Origin: Sinonovacula constricta
Taxonomy: Eukaryota > Mollusca > Bivalvia > Cardiida > Solecurtidae
Length of the DNA: 64,000 nt
Assembly: GCA_007844125.1 (NCBI GenBank)
Contig: CM017564.1
Location: 24,484,263 to 24,548,262, forward strand
Direction of reading: 5' to 3'
Of this stretch, positions 11,906 to 24,050 are shown one piece after another (position 1 is the first letter of the stretch; every line of letters starts with the position of its first letter). Under the pieces are notes generated by a model, which was not told the DNA's origin, made no database searches, and saw only the letters and a program-made list of their open reading frames with translations. A program made the position numbers and the translations under genes.

Positions 11906-12431
11906 TAGATAGTTTCCATGTGATGTCATCGACACTGATAAAACAGTTTAAGACAGTCATCTTTGTGTGGGCAGAAGCTAATGCTGGCCGAAATCGGGAA
12001 AAATGTGCTGTATTAAACTCACCACTGTGTTGTTGTTTTTTTCAGTCCATTTTACTGAATTTTATATCAAATTTAACAGCTTTTATAAAGTATTTTAAAT
12101 ATCAAAACTATATTTTGATAATTTAAAAGGTTAAAGAAATACAACCGAAAATCATACACTGTTCATTTTGTTTTAAGTATGAGCAAATAGTTTTATTTAT
12201 TTCTATGTATTAATTCTGTGTGCATTTATCATTGTAAAAATATTGTATTCTAAAAATATGAATTTCAAGAGCTTTCCAATGGTGTATAGCTTTTAATTTT
12301 CGGACCACAAATGAAAAAAATACAAGAAAATAAAATTTAACCTTCTATACAATTCATATGAAAATCCCTTGAAGTTTCCATCAAAGATGGCTGCCAAGAT
12401 AAGAGATTTTCCATGATGCGGAAACTATCTA
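11906..12431 (-). mobile_element. MITE family M1, copy 2 (full length, inverted)
   Basis: About 526 bp, ends tagatagtttcc / ggaaactatcta. The body matches the 1,516 copy in the opposite orientation, including gcagccatctttgatgg read on the minus strand. Non-coding; the 91-codon frame inside is incidental. Confidence 0.8.
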
Positions 12432-12599
12432 TATCCATTCAGTTCCCAGCTGTTAATCTTAAGATTACCACATACTCCAGCATCAAAAAATTGTTTTAAC
12501 AATACGACTTTGGACATTAGATAAATGCCAACAGAGTTTAATTATAACGTTAATGTAATACATTACTTGATATCAGAAATACAATATGTTGTCAGAATG

Positions 12600-12985
12600 G
12601 AAGTACATTACACAAGCAGACAATGCACGTGTGCAGCAGCCTTTCATTATACAAAGTATAAGTGTTCCGTAGTATGTTTCAGGAACATGTTGTTTTTTTA
12701 TTTCTCATTATCCTTCTCATTAAACACTAAGATTATTATCAAAGTTGTTTTGCATGGCAGCATTTTTGTATCTGGGTTATGTACACAGAGATCAAAAGAT
12801 GAGTGTTTCAAAAAAACTAACCTACTTCACGCATTTTAAAGTAGAATATATGAAGACAAAATCTGGAAGAATCAGCAAACAGAACGACCTGGTATATTAG
12901 TGATCGCGATCGAAATAGTGTTGTTACAAAGCAAAGTTATTAATTAATTATGTGCTAATGCAGTTAACAATTACACATTGAAATG
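12600..12985 (+). repeat. Dispersed repeat R6, copy 1
   Basis: Shares caaagttgttttgc, gcatttttgtat, 'ttatgtacac' and the 'cgcattttaaagt' block, in order, with 59,660-60,000. The divergence is substantial. The type of element is unknown and no ends were found. Confidence 0.65.
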
Positions 12986-13920
12986 ACGTTAAAAATATAA
13001 CTAAACAAACAAGATTCAGTCAAGTGAAAGGTAGTATGCCATTCAATATAACGCCGAAATACTACAAAACATCAAATGGCGAAAATATAACAAAAAACAA
13101 ATTTTCAAAATTTTCTAAGCAGGATACTTCTATTTAGTACATCTGGGAGTAAGGAAGTGGTCACGAAAGGAATAATTCGTCTGAACAAATTCTGTTTTTA
13201 CAAAGTGTACGTAAGAATAATGAATTAGGCATCGACTAAAATTTCATGTCCGGTCTTTGATCTGAACCTAGAACCCTCCAATCCCGAGTCTGTTACTTTA
13301 ACCTTATGACCAAGAATATTTCAAGCATGTTATATATGCTTTCTTTGAGTGTTGGACGTTTAATAATGACACCCAAATCGAAAAGATATGTTTGTAAGCT
13401 TTACGGGTCTAAGGTTTGAATTTTGAACTCTCCAATCCATTTTTTTATAACTTTAACCTCTCTCCTAATAACACTTCAAACATATTACAAACTATTTTTG
13501 ACTAGTGTCTGTTTCGATGCTAATAGATAACTCACTTGTGAACATGAAGTTCGAACATCGGAACTTCGGAAGACGTACCGAGAAGCATTCTAAGCTACTT
13601 ACATAAAATGAATATGTAATGGCATACCGAGAATCCATGTAAAATTACGTCCAACGTTTAGACTTTTTATTGATCAAAAGAAATAAACTAAACTCATTTT
13701 CTGCCATGTTTGTCTGAAAGTGACAGGAACGCAAAGATAAATATAAAGTACATAAAAAATTAATAATGGAAAAAGAACGCCTTTTATCGAATTAGCACCC
13801 GTATTTTATCAGGGTTATGAAAATCCGCAAAACAGACACATTTCAGTGAGCATTCCAGGGCGCGCTCCAGCGCCTCGCCAGTCACAACTTGACGACAGTT
13901 AATAAGTTATACCCGTGTAT
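12986..13920. other. Intergenic, nothing recognised
   Basis: AT-rich sequence with no repeat or gene identified. Confidence 0.4.
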
Positions 13921-14039
13921 ACTATGACCATTATAAACCGCACACCATTTACGTCTGGTGGGTAAGAAGTGTACACAATGCCCCTTATGGTCATCCCAGA
14001 CCGCATTCAGTTTAAGTCAGGTGGGTAGGAAGTGTACAC
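13921..14039 (-). repeat. Degenerate relatives of the 61/63-bp minisatellite, inverted
   Basis: Phrases such as 'gggtaagaagtgtacaca', 'gtcaggtgggtaggaagtg' and 'ccttatggtcatcc' resemble the reverse complement of the 15.8-18.2 kb unit (gggtaaacggagtacatagtg). About two copies. The sequence after the inserted Mutator-like element (14,418-14,500) looks related. Confidence 0.5.
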
Positions 14040-14049
14040 CGAGTCCCGT

Positions 14050-14407
14050 CAATCGGAACACCTCGGATAATTCACGAATCATCTCTCGGCTGTATGTAGG
14101 CAGTCGGTTCACCTCGGCCATTTATCTAAATGGGACTTCTTTTGAGACCTACGTCTCAGCTAATTACAGTACGATGCCAGTAAAACTTCAATTTTTGGCG
14201 GCTTCAAATTTAAATCGTCCGATTTTTATTTACCCATCACAGCTGTCAAACGATGACATTGTTTATGTTTTGTGCGAACTACTTAGGCATATTCTTCTTC
14301 TGACTTCCGGCGAACAAAACGATCGTGATTTGAGCACGTATCCTTGCACCAGATACATCCGAGGGATGATTGTCCCGAGGACGGAATTACCCGAGGAGTT
14401 CCGATTG
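14050..14407. mobile_element. Mutator-like (MULE-type) non-autonomous element, family U1, copy 1
   Basis: A 358-bp element with long inverted ends: caatcggaacacctcggata on the left and, read inward from the right, caatcggaactcctcgggta. It is flanked by a perfect 10-bp duplication cgagtcccgt (14,040-14,049 and 14,408-14,417). Long inverted ends with 9-11 bp duplications are typical of Mutator-like elements. The interior from about 14,240 (ctgtcaaacgatgacattgt) is shared with the copy at 56,356. It sits inside the degenerate minisatellite relatives. Confidence 0.88.
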
Positions 14408-14540
14408 CGAGTCCCGTATGGCCGTTATAACCCACATATAAGGCGTGTAAGAGGTGACACCGGACACCTTATGACCAATATAAGCCGCACAATGTCAGAT
14501 GAGTTTTGTAAACACAGGGCTCACGAATGTTGACAAAGCA

Positions 14541-15111
14541 ACGTTGTTATCACCCAACCCCAACCCCACTACAGAGGAAAAGGCCGAAATCATTAAACAT
14601 GCATTATTCTCATACTTAGAAAGCATAAATTACATCAAACTTATCTAAAGTACGCATCCCAGGCGAATCCTCATCCATAGACCAATTTTCTGCGAATTTA
14701 GACTACCAAAAAATCAATTAAAAATATAATCACACAAGTACGACCTTAAAACAACATATCCGAGCGATCTCATTGGCTGAATTCAAATCTAGCGCGCAAA
14801 TTTAAGGATCAGACATATTAAAGCCATACTACTGAGAAAAATTAGTAGCTGATTTAAGCATAGAAATACTAAGAATTATGCAGAAATGTTCACATATCTG
14901 GAATCTTTAACTACTCACCATTAATGAAAATAAGTGACACATCTAAATTGAAACTTCATGTACCGAACATTTAGAGAAAAAAAACAACAGAAGCAACAAA
15001 TCACTCCAGAACATTCCAAGTACCCATGATATGCATGAAAAACACAAGAAAACACACACAAATACACAAAAATAGGAAAAAAACACACAGAAAAGACCTG
15101 ATAAATAGTAC
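14541..15111. other. Intergenic, nothing recognised
   Basis: AT-rich sequence without identified features. Confidence 0.4.
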
Positions 15112-15446
15112 CCACATCAGTGAAGATCCCTTATCTTGGCAGGCATCTTTGATGGTAACTTCAAGGGATTTTCGGATGAAATGTATAGAAGCGTAAACTT
15201 TCTTGTAATTTCTTCATTTGTGGTTCACAAACTAAAAGCTATACACCATTGGAAAGCTCTTGAAAATCATATTTTTAGAATACAATTACTTTAAAATTGA
15301 TAAATGCACAAAAATTCATACACAGAAATAAATAAAATTATTGGCTCATCCTTAAAAAAAATTAACAGTGTATCTTTTATTGCCTTTTTTTACCTTTTAA
15401 ACTATCAACATATAGTTTTGATATTTAAAATACTTCATAAAAGCTG
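15112..15446 (+). mobile_element. MITE family M1, copy 4 (truncated at both ends)
   Basis: Shares cacatcagtgaagatccctt, 'ggcaggcatctttgatgg' and 'cataaaagct' with the 1,516 copy. It lacks both extreme termini and stops at a G-run (15,445-15,452). Confidence 0.75.
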
Positions 15447-15823
15447 GGGGGGGACCCTGACCTCTTTAACTTTCTCGCGGGCAGGGTATCACTTAACACC
15501 AACATTCAAAAATGAGAGAAAATGTCAACCAGAAACTATGCAAATGGTTTGGTGATTGAGGAATGAAAATAAAGGGGATAGATAAGAAGGAGAATTATCT
15601 ACAGAACGAGGCCCACTTGAACACCCGTGGGCAATCGAAACTGTGGGCAAAAATACGTTCCACTGTGGCCCAAACTTCCCAGGGAGGAGGTAAATGTACA
15701 TTATGCATAACATAACTTTAATGTAGTAATATGTCGAATATAGTAGTGAATTTGTTGTTAAAATTACAACAACTGCTTATTATACTTACACATGTTTAAT
15801 ACCGAAAATTAAACCAGTTCTCC
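15447..15823. other. Intergenic, nothing recognised
   Basis: No family recognised. Two short open frames on opposite strands have no motif. Confidence 0.4.
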
Positions 15824-18165
15824 ATCTGATTTAACTGGTGTAAGACTTTTAGTGGTCATATGGGACACTATGTACACCATTTACCAATTTGGCTAAAAAA
15901 ACGACTTTAAGTGGCCATAGGGAACACTATTTACCCTGTTTACCCATCTGACTTAAATAGTGTACAACTTTTAATGGTTATACGGGACACTATGTACTCC
16001 GTTCACCCATCTGACTTTAATAGTGTATGACTTTTAGTGGTTATATGGGACACTATGTACTCCGTTTACCCATCTGACTTTAATAGTGTATGACTTTTAG
16101 TGGTTATACGGGACACTATGTTCTCCGTTTACCCATCTGACTTAAATAGTGTACGACTTTTAATGGTCATACGGGACACTATGTACTCCGTTTACCCATC
16201 TGACTTTAATAGTGTTCAACTTTTAATGGTTATATGGGACACTATGTACTCCGTTTACCCATCTGACTTTAATAGTGTATGACTTTTAGTGGTTATATGG
16301 GACACTATGTACTCCGTTTACCCATCTGACTTAAATAGTGTTCAACTTTTAATGGTTATATGGGACACTATGTACTCCGTTTACCCATCTGACTTTAATA
16401 GTGTATGACTTTTAGTGGTTATATGGGACACTATGTACTCCGTTTACCCATCTGACTTTAATAGTGTACAACTTTTAGTGGTTATATGGGACACTATGTA
16501 CTCCGTTTACCCATCTGACTTAAATAGTGTACAACTTTTAATGGTTATATGGGACACTATGTACTCCGTTTACCCATCAGACTTTAATAGTGTATGACTT
16601 TTAGTGGTCATACGGGACACTATGTACTCCGTTTACCCATCTGACTTTAATAGTGTATGACTTTTAGTGGTTATATGGGACACTATGTACTCCGTTTACC
16701 CATCTGACTTTAATAGTGTACAACTTTTAATGGTTATATGGGACACTATGTACTCCGTTTACCCATCAGACTTTAATAGTGTACGACTTTTAGTGGTCAT
16801 AGGAGACTATGTACTCCGTTTACCCATCAGACTTTAATAGTGTACGACTTTTAGTGGTCATAGGAGACTATGTACTCCGTTTACCCATCAGACTTTAATA
16901 GTGTACGACTTTTAGTGGTCATAGGAGACTATGTACTCCGTTTACCCATCAGACTTTAATAGTGTACGACTTTTAGTGGTCATAGGACACTATGTACTCC
17001 GTTTACCCATCTGACTTAAATAGTGTACAACTTTTAGTGGTTATATGGGACACTATGTACTCCGTTTACCCATCTGACTTAAATAGTGTACAACTTTTAA
17101 TGGTTATATGGGACACTATGTACTCCGTTTACCCATCAGACTTTAATAGTGTATGACTTTTAGTGGTCATAGGAGACTATGTACTCCGTTTACCCATCAG
17201 ACTTTAATAGTGTACGACTTTTAGTGGTTATATGGGACACTATGTACTCCGTTTACCCATCAGACTTTAATAGTGTATGACTTTTAGTGGTCATAGGAGA
17301 CTATGTACTCCGTTTACCCATCAGACTTTAATAGTGTACGACTTTTAGTGGTTATATGGGACACTATGTACTCCGTTTACCCATCAGACTTTAATAGTGT
17401 ACGACTTTTAGTGGTCATAGGAGACTATGTACTCCGTTTACCCATCAGACTTTAATAGTGTACGACTTTTAGTGGTCATAGGAGACTATGTACTCCGTTT
17501 ACCCATCAGACTTTAATAGTGTACGACTTTTAGTGGTCATAGGAGACTATGTACTCCGTTTACCCATCAGACTTTAATAGTGTACGACTTTTAGTGGTCA
17601 TAGGACACTATGTACTCCGTTTACCCATCTGACTTAAATAGTGTACAACTTTTAATGGTTATATGGGACACTATGTACTCCGTTTACCCATCAGACTTTA
17701 ATAGTGTATGACTTTTAGTGGTCATACGGGACACTATGTACTCCGTTTACCCATCTGACTTTAATAGTGTACGACTTTTAGTGGTCATAGGAGACTATGT
17801 ACTCCGTTTACCCATCAGACTTTAATAGTGTATGACTTTTAGTGGTCATAGGAGACTATGTACTCCGTTTACCCATCAGACTTTAATAGTGTACGACTTT
17901 TAGTGGTTATATGGGACACTATGTACTCCGTTTACCCATCAGACTTTAATAGTGTACGACTTTTAGTGGTCATAGGAGACTATGTACTCCGTTTACCCAT
18001 CAGACTTTAATAGTGTACGACTTTTAGTGGTTATATGGGACACTATGTACTCCGTTTACCCATCTGACTTTAATAGTGTACAACTTTTAGTGGTCATATT
18101 GGACACAATGTAACTTTTTCCCATCTGACTAAAATAGTGTAAGACTTTTAGTAGTCATATAGGAC
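15824..18165 (+). repeat. 61/63-bp minisatellite, roughly 36 units
   Basis: The tandem unit has the constant core tactccgtttacccatc plus 'gacttttagtgg' and 'ttaatagtgta'. Two main versions alternate: 63 bp with tatatgggacactatg and 61 bp with cataggagactatg. Secondary variation is ctgactttaat/cagactttaat and acttttagtgg/acttttaatgg. Edge units (15,824-15,990 and 18,085-18,165) are degenerate while central ones are nearly identical, as expected from unequal exchange. Sixty-codon open frames inside arise because 63 is divisible by three. Confidence 0.97.
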
Positions 18166-18856
18166 ATAAATCTTCTTGCTTTTGTTTTACCGGTTCAATG
18201 TTCATTAATTTTTTCCCTTTGCAGCAATTTTCGGTAAATGTTGATATTTGGATACATGTCTAACCCCGCCCACGTCGCACTATGACTCCGCCTATACTAA
18301 CTGACTTAAACGGTGTGCGGATTGAAATGGTGTGGATTTAGCGATTAACTTTAAGACGGTTATACAGCACGTGCGGTGGTATTTTTACATGGACTCAGCA
18401 TGATAGTCACTATGGTCACGTGCTTTTCAAGACGGCAGCCATGTGACTCACGTGACCGTACAGTTTCGAATATTTACATTCTATCAACATGAGGTATGGC
18501 CATGGATACGCCTTCTTAGCATGGGACTTTCAATCGTTTTTGGTTTGTTTTTTGTTGTTGTTATTGTTTTGGTCGTTGGGACAAACACGTTCGAACTGAC
18601 GAATGTTCTCAAGACAACACTATGATAATGCAAACGACAGATTTCAAAATCGGGTATTATTTCCGGTCTTCTAGGCAGACAATGAATTATTTATAGAAAC
18701 AAGTTATAATCGAATTGTTATAATTCCTTTTTATTAATCATAATATATTCAATTGTTGACCCTAAAATAAATAAATAAATATTTTTTGTGTGTAATTGAA
18801 GAGCTTTCGACAAAACACGGATTTATCGTGGATGTCTACGCATGCGCAACGATAGC
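18166..18856. other. Intergenic between minisatellite and LINE
   Basis: No gene recognised. Contains ctgacttaaacggtgtgcgg near 18,300, faintly like the minisatellite core. Confidence 0.4.
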
Positions 18857-21800
18857 GATGTAATTTTATTTATGATGTTTACTATTTTGACTCATTGGGT
18901 GCCGTTATGTTATGTGGTGACTATAACGCACGTGTTGGTAATGGGTCGCGTCCAGATTACACAGTGTTCGATACGGGCTGTGATTTTGACTGTGTTGACT
19001 ATACTGTAGACATACCATTAGAGAGGCGGTCAATGGACACAGTGTGTAATGGTCATGGTAATAAACTGATTGACTTGTGTAAAGCTACTGGGCTAAGAAT
19101 AGCTAACGGTCGACTGTATCAGGACAATAACATTGGTGTTTTTACATATACAAATTACGCTGGTTCCAGTGTTATTGACTGTTTACTATTAAAGCAGCAA
19201 CACTTTAGTTTATTATCAGATTTTATGGTACATAATTTTTATGAATGGTCAGATCATGCACCTATATCATTTAATATAAATTGCTGTGTTATTGAAAATG
19301 TTTTACAACGCAGTACACATTTCCGTTATATTAAATGGAGGGGCACTGAAAGGGAATCATTTAGACAGACTATTATTGGTAATTTACTTAAATTTAATGA
19401 TATTAGTAATTCATTACATGATTTGAGTATATCAAATATAAATAACTGTATTTCTGATTTTACTAATTTAATCAATTGTGCTGCTAAACCTTTGTTTGAG
19501 CGGAAATGTGTATTAAAAGATGTAAAGCAATCAGAAGAGTCTCACTTTAAAAAAGCTGAATGGTTTGACCTGGAATATGTGCATGCTAAACAAGAGTATT
19601 TAAAAGCATTAAAGTTATTTAATAGCCAAAAGTCAGAAGAACGTAGATTATCATTACACCAGTTTAAATCAATATATAAGAAAGTAGTTTCGAAAAAGAA
19701 ACAACAATATAAATATTATAAAATAAAAGAAATAGAGAATATGAGGCACAAAAAACCTAAGGATTTTTGGAAACTTTTTAGTAAAAGAAAAGCTAATGCA
19801 AATAGTAGTCTTGATATTAAAGACTTTTACGAGTATTTCCCTACTCTATCAGAGGACTTGGGTAATGTACAGGATGATGTATCCGAAAACTTTTGTAATA
19901 ATTATGATTTTAACGCAACTGATAATGTTGACTTTGAAGAGCTTGATGCTCCCTTTTCAATGAATGAATTAAATTTTGTTATACGTAATCTAAAGAGAGA
20001 TAAATCTTATGCCAATGATGAATTGTTAAATGAGTATTTTATAAAAATCATTTGATATCTTATCGTCTCATATTTTAGACCTTTTTAACGCAATTTTTAT
20101 TGCAGGTGTTTTTCCAGATTCATGGAAGGAATGAATTATTATACAAATTCATAAAAAGAATGATAAGAACGATGTTAATAATTATCGAGGGATTACATTA
20201 GTTAGTTGTTTATCGAAGATTTTTACAGGGGTCTTAAATAAGCGATTAAATGACTGGGTTGAAAAGTATAAAATTTTAACTGATTGTCAATTTGGCTTCA
20301 GAAAGAATTATTCTACTACTGATGCTATTTTTGTTTTAAACTCTATTGTCCAACATTCCTTGAATCATGGGAAAAAACTTTATTGTGCATTTATAGACCT
20401 AAAAAAGGCTTTTGATGGTATATATTTAAATAGACTGTGGCTCAAATTATTTAACTTAGGAGTGAAGGGTAAGCTATTGCGGATTGTCCATGATATGTAC
20501 TCAAATATAAAACTGAAAATAAGGTCATGCAATAACTATTCTGAATATTTTGAAGTTGCAATTGGACTCAAACAACGTGAAATCCTATCCCCTCTGATGT
20601 TTTCTATGTTTATAAATGACCTTGACATTCATTTAATGGGAGATAACGCATGTACACTAACAGCTGACGAGATAAATATTATATTGATGTTGTTTGCCGA
20701 CGTCATTATAGGTGAAAGCCCTGAAAAACTACAAGAAAAACTTAATTTGCTTGTAAATTATTGTAACAGATGGGGTCTATCAGTAAACACGTCTAAAACA
20801 AAAATAATGGTATTTAGAAGACGTGGTCGTCTTAGTTTAAATCTTACGTGGACATATAAGGGAAGCCAACTAGATATTGTTAATGAATTTAATTACCTTG
20901 GCACAGATTTTAACCATACAGGAGGTTTTAATAGAAATTTTGATTTTTTACTGGAAAAGGTTTAAAGGCACTAAATGCTCTTATTGTTAACTTAAAAAAA
21001 TACAACTTATTCCCAAAAACTATGTGCCAGTTGTTTGATGCCTTTGTGGGTTCAACTTTGAGTTACGGTTGTGAAATATGGGGTTTCTCTAAGTCCAAAT
21101 CTTTAGAACGGTTACATCTAGAATTTTGCAAATTACTTCTCAAAGTTAAACAATCGACTAGCACAAATGGAATATATGGGGAGTTAGGGAGATACCCTCT
21201 TTACATTAACCGATATTGTCGTATTGTCAAATTCTGGTGTAAAATATTACGTTCAGAAAATAATATTGTAAATTCATTATACAAATTGTTATTTAATGAT
21301 AGTAATAGAGGGTTAACCAACTGGGTCTCAGAAGTAAAGTCTTTATTAAGTAAGCATGGATTTTTATATGTTTGGAATGACCCTTCACACATTGATAACA
21401 AAAATTTCCACATTATTTTTAAACGAAGTTTAGTAGATACGTTTTTACAAACTTGGAATGCCGAACTTAATATTTCACGTAGCTTATGTACATACAAAAA
21501 TATTAAAATATATCACGGGCTTGAAAAATATTTAGAAATTATGCCTAAAAAGTAGTATGTCCCACTGGCCAGACTACGACTTTCCTCACACCACTTGCGT
21601 ATTGAAACTGCACGCTATTCAAATCAATTCACTGAGCGTAACAACAGATATTGTACTATATGTAATTCTACGGATCTAGAAGAAGAATTTCATTTTGTAT
21701 CAATATGCCCTTGTTATAGTGATTTGCGTAAGAAATACATTAAGAAATATTTCACATCTCGTCCGAGTGTTTTTAAATTTATCCAACTTATGCAAAATGA

Positions 21801-21876
21801 AAAGCCAACAATAATTAGGAATTTAGGTAAATTTGTGTATGAAGCGTTTAATTTAAGAAAATTACTAACATCATAA
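18857..21876 (+). pseudogene. 5'-truncated APE-type LINE (endonuclease C-terminus + RT + zinc-binding tail)
   Basis: Begins inside the endonuclease (VMLCGDYNARVG at about 18,904-18,939, later SVIDCLL and EWSDHAPI) and continues into a Lys-rich linker. Reverse-transcriptase motifs follow: 'NNYRGITLVSCLSKI', 'FIDLKKAFD', 'GLKQREILSP' (the usual Gly after Gln is Arg) and a catalytic box FADV where FADD is expected (20,693-20,704). A C-terminal CxxC...H...C region (RYCTICNS ... HFVSICPC) ends at 21,876. Breaks: frameshift near 20,045-20,055, TGA at 20,132-20,134, frameshift near 20,947-20,958, TAG at 21,553-21,555. The second catalytic Asp is lost, so it is inactive. Confidence 0.92.
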
Positions 21877-21949
21877 TCAAATCACTATAACAAATAGCCA
21901 TTAAATCAATTATGTTAATTTATTTTCATGGATTAAGTTTAGGTATGGG

Positions 21950-22065
21950 TCTTGATGTGTGGGTGTCTGTACGTATGTGTGTGATTGTACGTGTGTCTGT
22001 ATGTGAGTGTTCGGGTGTGTGTGTGTGCGCGTGTGTGTGTGTGTGGTGTATGTGTGTGTGATGTG
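21950..22065 (+). repeat. Imperfect (TG)n tract at the LINE 3' side
   Basis: Alternating tg-rich sequence with a pure core at about 22,012-22,042, just past the LINE 3' untranslated region. The His/Thr-rich open frame on the minus strand is an artefact of this tract. Confidence 0.9.
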
Positions 22066-22094
22066 GACATGGATGTGTATAAGTGGTTGGGTAT

Positions 22095-22832
22095 GAATAT
22101 GTTGGTATATACTGTGATTGTTTTGGCATTGGTAATCTATAATTGTATATATTAATATTTGCTATAATTGTGATAACATGCCTAATATGTGTATGCATAT
22201 GTTAATGTATACTATAATTGTATTGATATGTCTAATTTATGTGGGTGTATGCTAATATATGAAATAATCGTGTTAACATGCTGAATTTAATCATGCATAA
22301 GATGGTTATACACTACAATTGTGTTAACATGCCTTCTTTATATATGTATCTGTTGATTTATACAATAATTGAGTTAAAATGGCTTATTTAGTTATGCATG
22401 TTTTAGCAATATGCTATAATTGTTTTGAAATGCATAGTCTGCGTTAATATATGCTGTAACTGTGTTGGCATGTCTTATTTATGTTTGTAAATGGTAATAT
22501 AGGCAAAAATTGTGTTGACACGTCTAATCGATTTTTGTATATATTAATATTTACTATAATTGTGTTAACATGCCTTATTTGTATATATAGATGTTATTAT
22601 ATACAATGGTTGTGTTCACATGCCTAATCTATATGGGTATATGTTAATTTTATACAATAATTGTGTTAACATGCTTAATTTATATATGCATATATTATTA
22701 ATATACTATAATTGTTTTGACATGCCTAACTTATATATGTATATGTTCATATATACCATGATTGTGTTGGCATGCCTAATTCATATAAGTATATGCTAAT
22801 ATATACTATAATGGTGTTAACATCATGAAGAT
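22095..22832 (+). repeat. Degenerate ~50-bp tandem repeat, about 15 units
   Basis: Units follow the pattern ttaatatatactataattgt then gttaacatgcctaatttata then 'tatgtatatg', with period 48-54 bp and heavy divergence. The array starts right after the TG tract that follows the LINE. Confidence 0.85.
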
Positions 22833-22877
22833 CCGATCTCTCAAGCCAGTGGGCTAGCGGATGTTCCACACAGACTC

Positions 22878-23243
22878 CAGGGGCGTGCCTGGGCTTACGC
22901 ACTTACGCACGTGCGTACAGTTGCTTCCAAAATTGAAAAAATAAAAACGTCAAAAACCAAATAAAAATCGTACATAACCTGTGTTTGGCACTTGTTGTTA
23001 GCTGTTTCATTTTTTAAACTAGAGTTCTTTAACTATTTTCTAAATTCTACAAATACTTCTGCAGTCCTACCTGACGTATTTCTGTCCCTTCCTGCTCGTT
23101 GTACTGTGACAGAGTTTGACCCCAGAATGCATCTACGGCGTTCTAAGGAAAAAAATCCGGGGGCGGGGGGGGGGGGGGATAACCTCCCCCCCACCCTCCC
23201 AGGAATAGTGCGTATACTCAAAGATCGCCTAGGCACGCCCCTG
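22878..23243 (+). mobile_element. Non-autonomous hAT-like MITE, family M2, copy A
   Basis: A 366-bp element with ends caggggcgtgcctgggc and, inward from the right, caggggcgtgcctaggc. A 5-bp repeat gactc flanks it (22,873-22,877; 23,244-23,248). It contains a G-run at 23,161-23,178 followed by a C-rich patch. The 27,434-27,787 copy is nearly identical over most of its length but inverted. The ends resemble hAT; no coding content. Confidence 0.88.
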
Positions 23244-23248
23244 GACTC

Positions 23249-23936
23249 TTTCCATTCAACCTAAGAACACACCTTTTAATTTGTTTAATCGGAGAACATA
23301 CACAATTAAAAAAGCAATACCGCTTTTTTTCCCTTACCATCGTTTGCAAATGATAACTCCACATAGAGTAAATCCTTTGTCGTACATTAGCTACACGCTT
23401 CCGGTGAGCAAAAACCTAACACATGACTAAACTGTAGGGGTTTAGGTCATAAAACTGCCACGACAGAGTGATCAGTAAAGGTATCGGCTGTTGGACCCGT
23501 TATCCTAACCAATCAAAGTGCTGTGCGTGTCATGTGGTCGACGAATGGATTTGTTCACCCTCGCTTTTCACCTATAGGTATATGGCGATGTCATATGGTG
23601 CCACTCACCCACCGACATCCCACCGGTAACATCACGTACATTCCATAACAGTAACAGTAAAAATGACGATGGATGGGAAAATGGAGCTACAAATGTAATC
23701 TAACTGCATTTTGTGTTCCAATACGAATGGAAGTACGTGGTACCTTTTCGGCATATTTGGAAGAATTCGTGCCAGTTTTCAACAACAAAGTTATGTTGCT
23801 AAAAGAGTAAGTCTTCAAACTTTCAGAAACTTTTAATAAAACCATTAAAACTATTAATCTGTTGTTCAGATACACTTCATAATGCATGTCCTACATTTAA
23901 GAAACATCGCCAAGCCCGCCCCCACCTCTTAGAACG
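23249..23936. other. Intergenic, nothing recognised
   Basis: No gene or family recognised. Confidence 0.4.
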
Positions 23937-24050
23937 TTAGTCATATTCGGTTCCCAGCCGTTGCGTCAACACACGGTCAATATGACTTGAACGTAGTGAC
24001 GTCACGCTATGTATAGAATGGTTCCCAGCTGAAAATCGGGCATGTTACCT
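23937..24050 (+). repeat. Short dispersed block with TGACGTCA core, copy 2
   Basis: Nearly identical to 11,812-11,882 through cagccgttgcgtcaacacac and gtagtgacgtcacgctatg. Here the block is framed by two direct ggttcccagc words (about 23,948 and 24,020). Confidence 0.7.

Noticed and set aside
13958..14533. 191-codon open frame
   Set aside because: It runs across both borders of a Mutator-like element with a clear target duplication, so it is a chance fusion; only a short internal part may have coding ancestry.
16100..16597. Sixty-codon open frames with a repeating MVI-x-DTMYSVYPSD peptide
   Set aside because: The 63-bp unit is divisible by three, so a frame stays open by chance; it closes wherever a 61-bp unit occurs.
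15824..18165. CRISPR array
   Set aside because: No unique spacers; units are contiguous and near-identical throughout, and the context is animal nuclear DNA.
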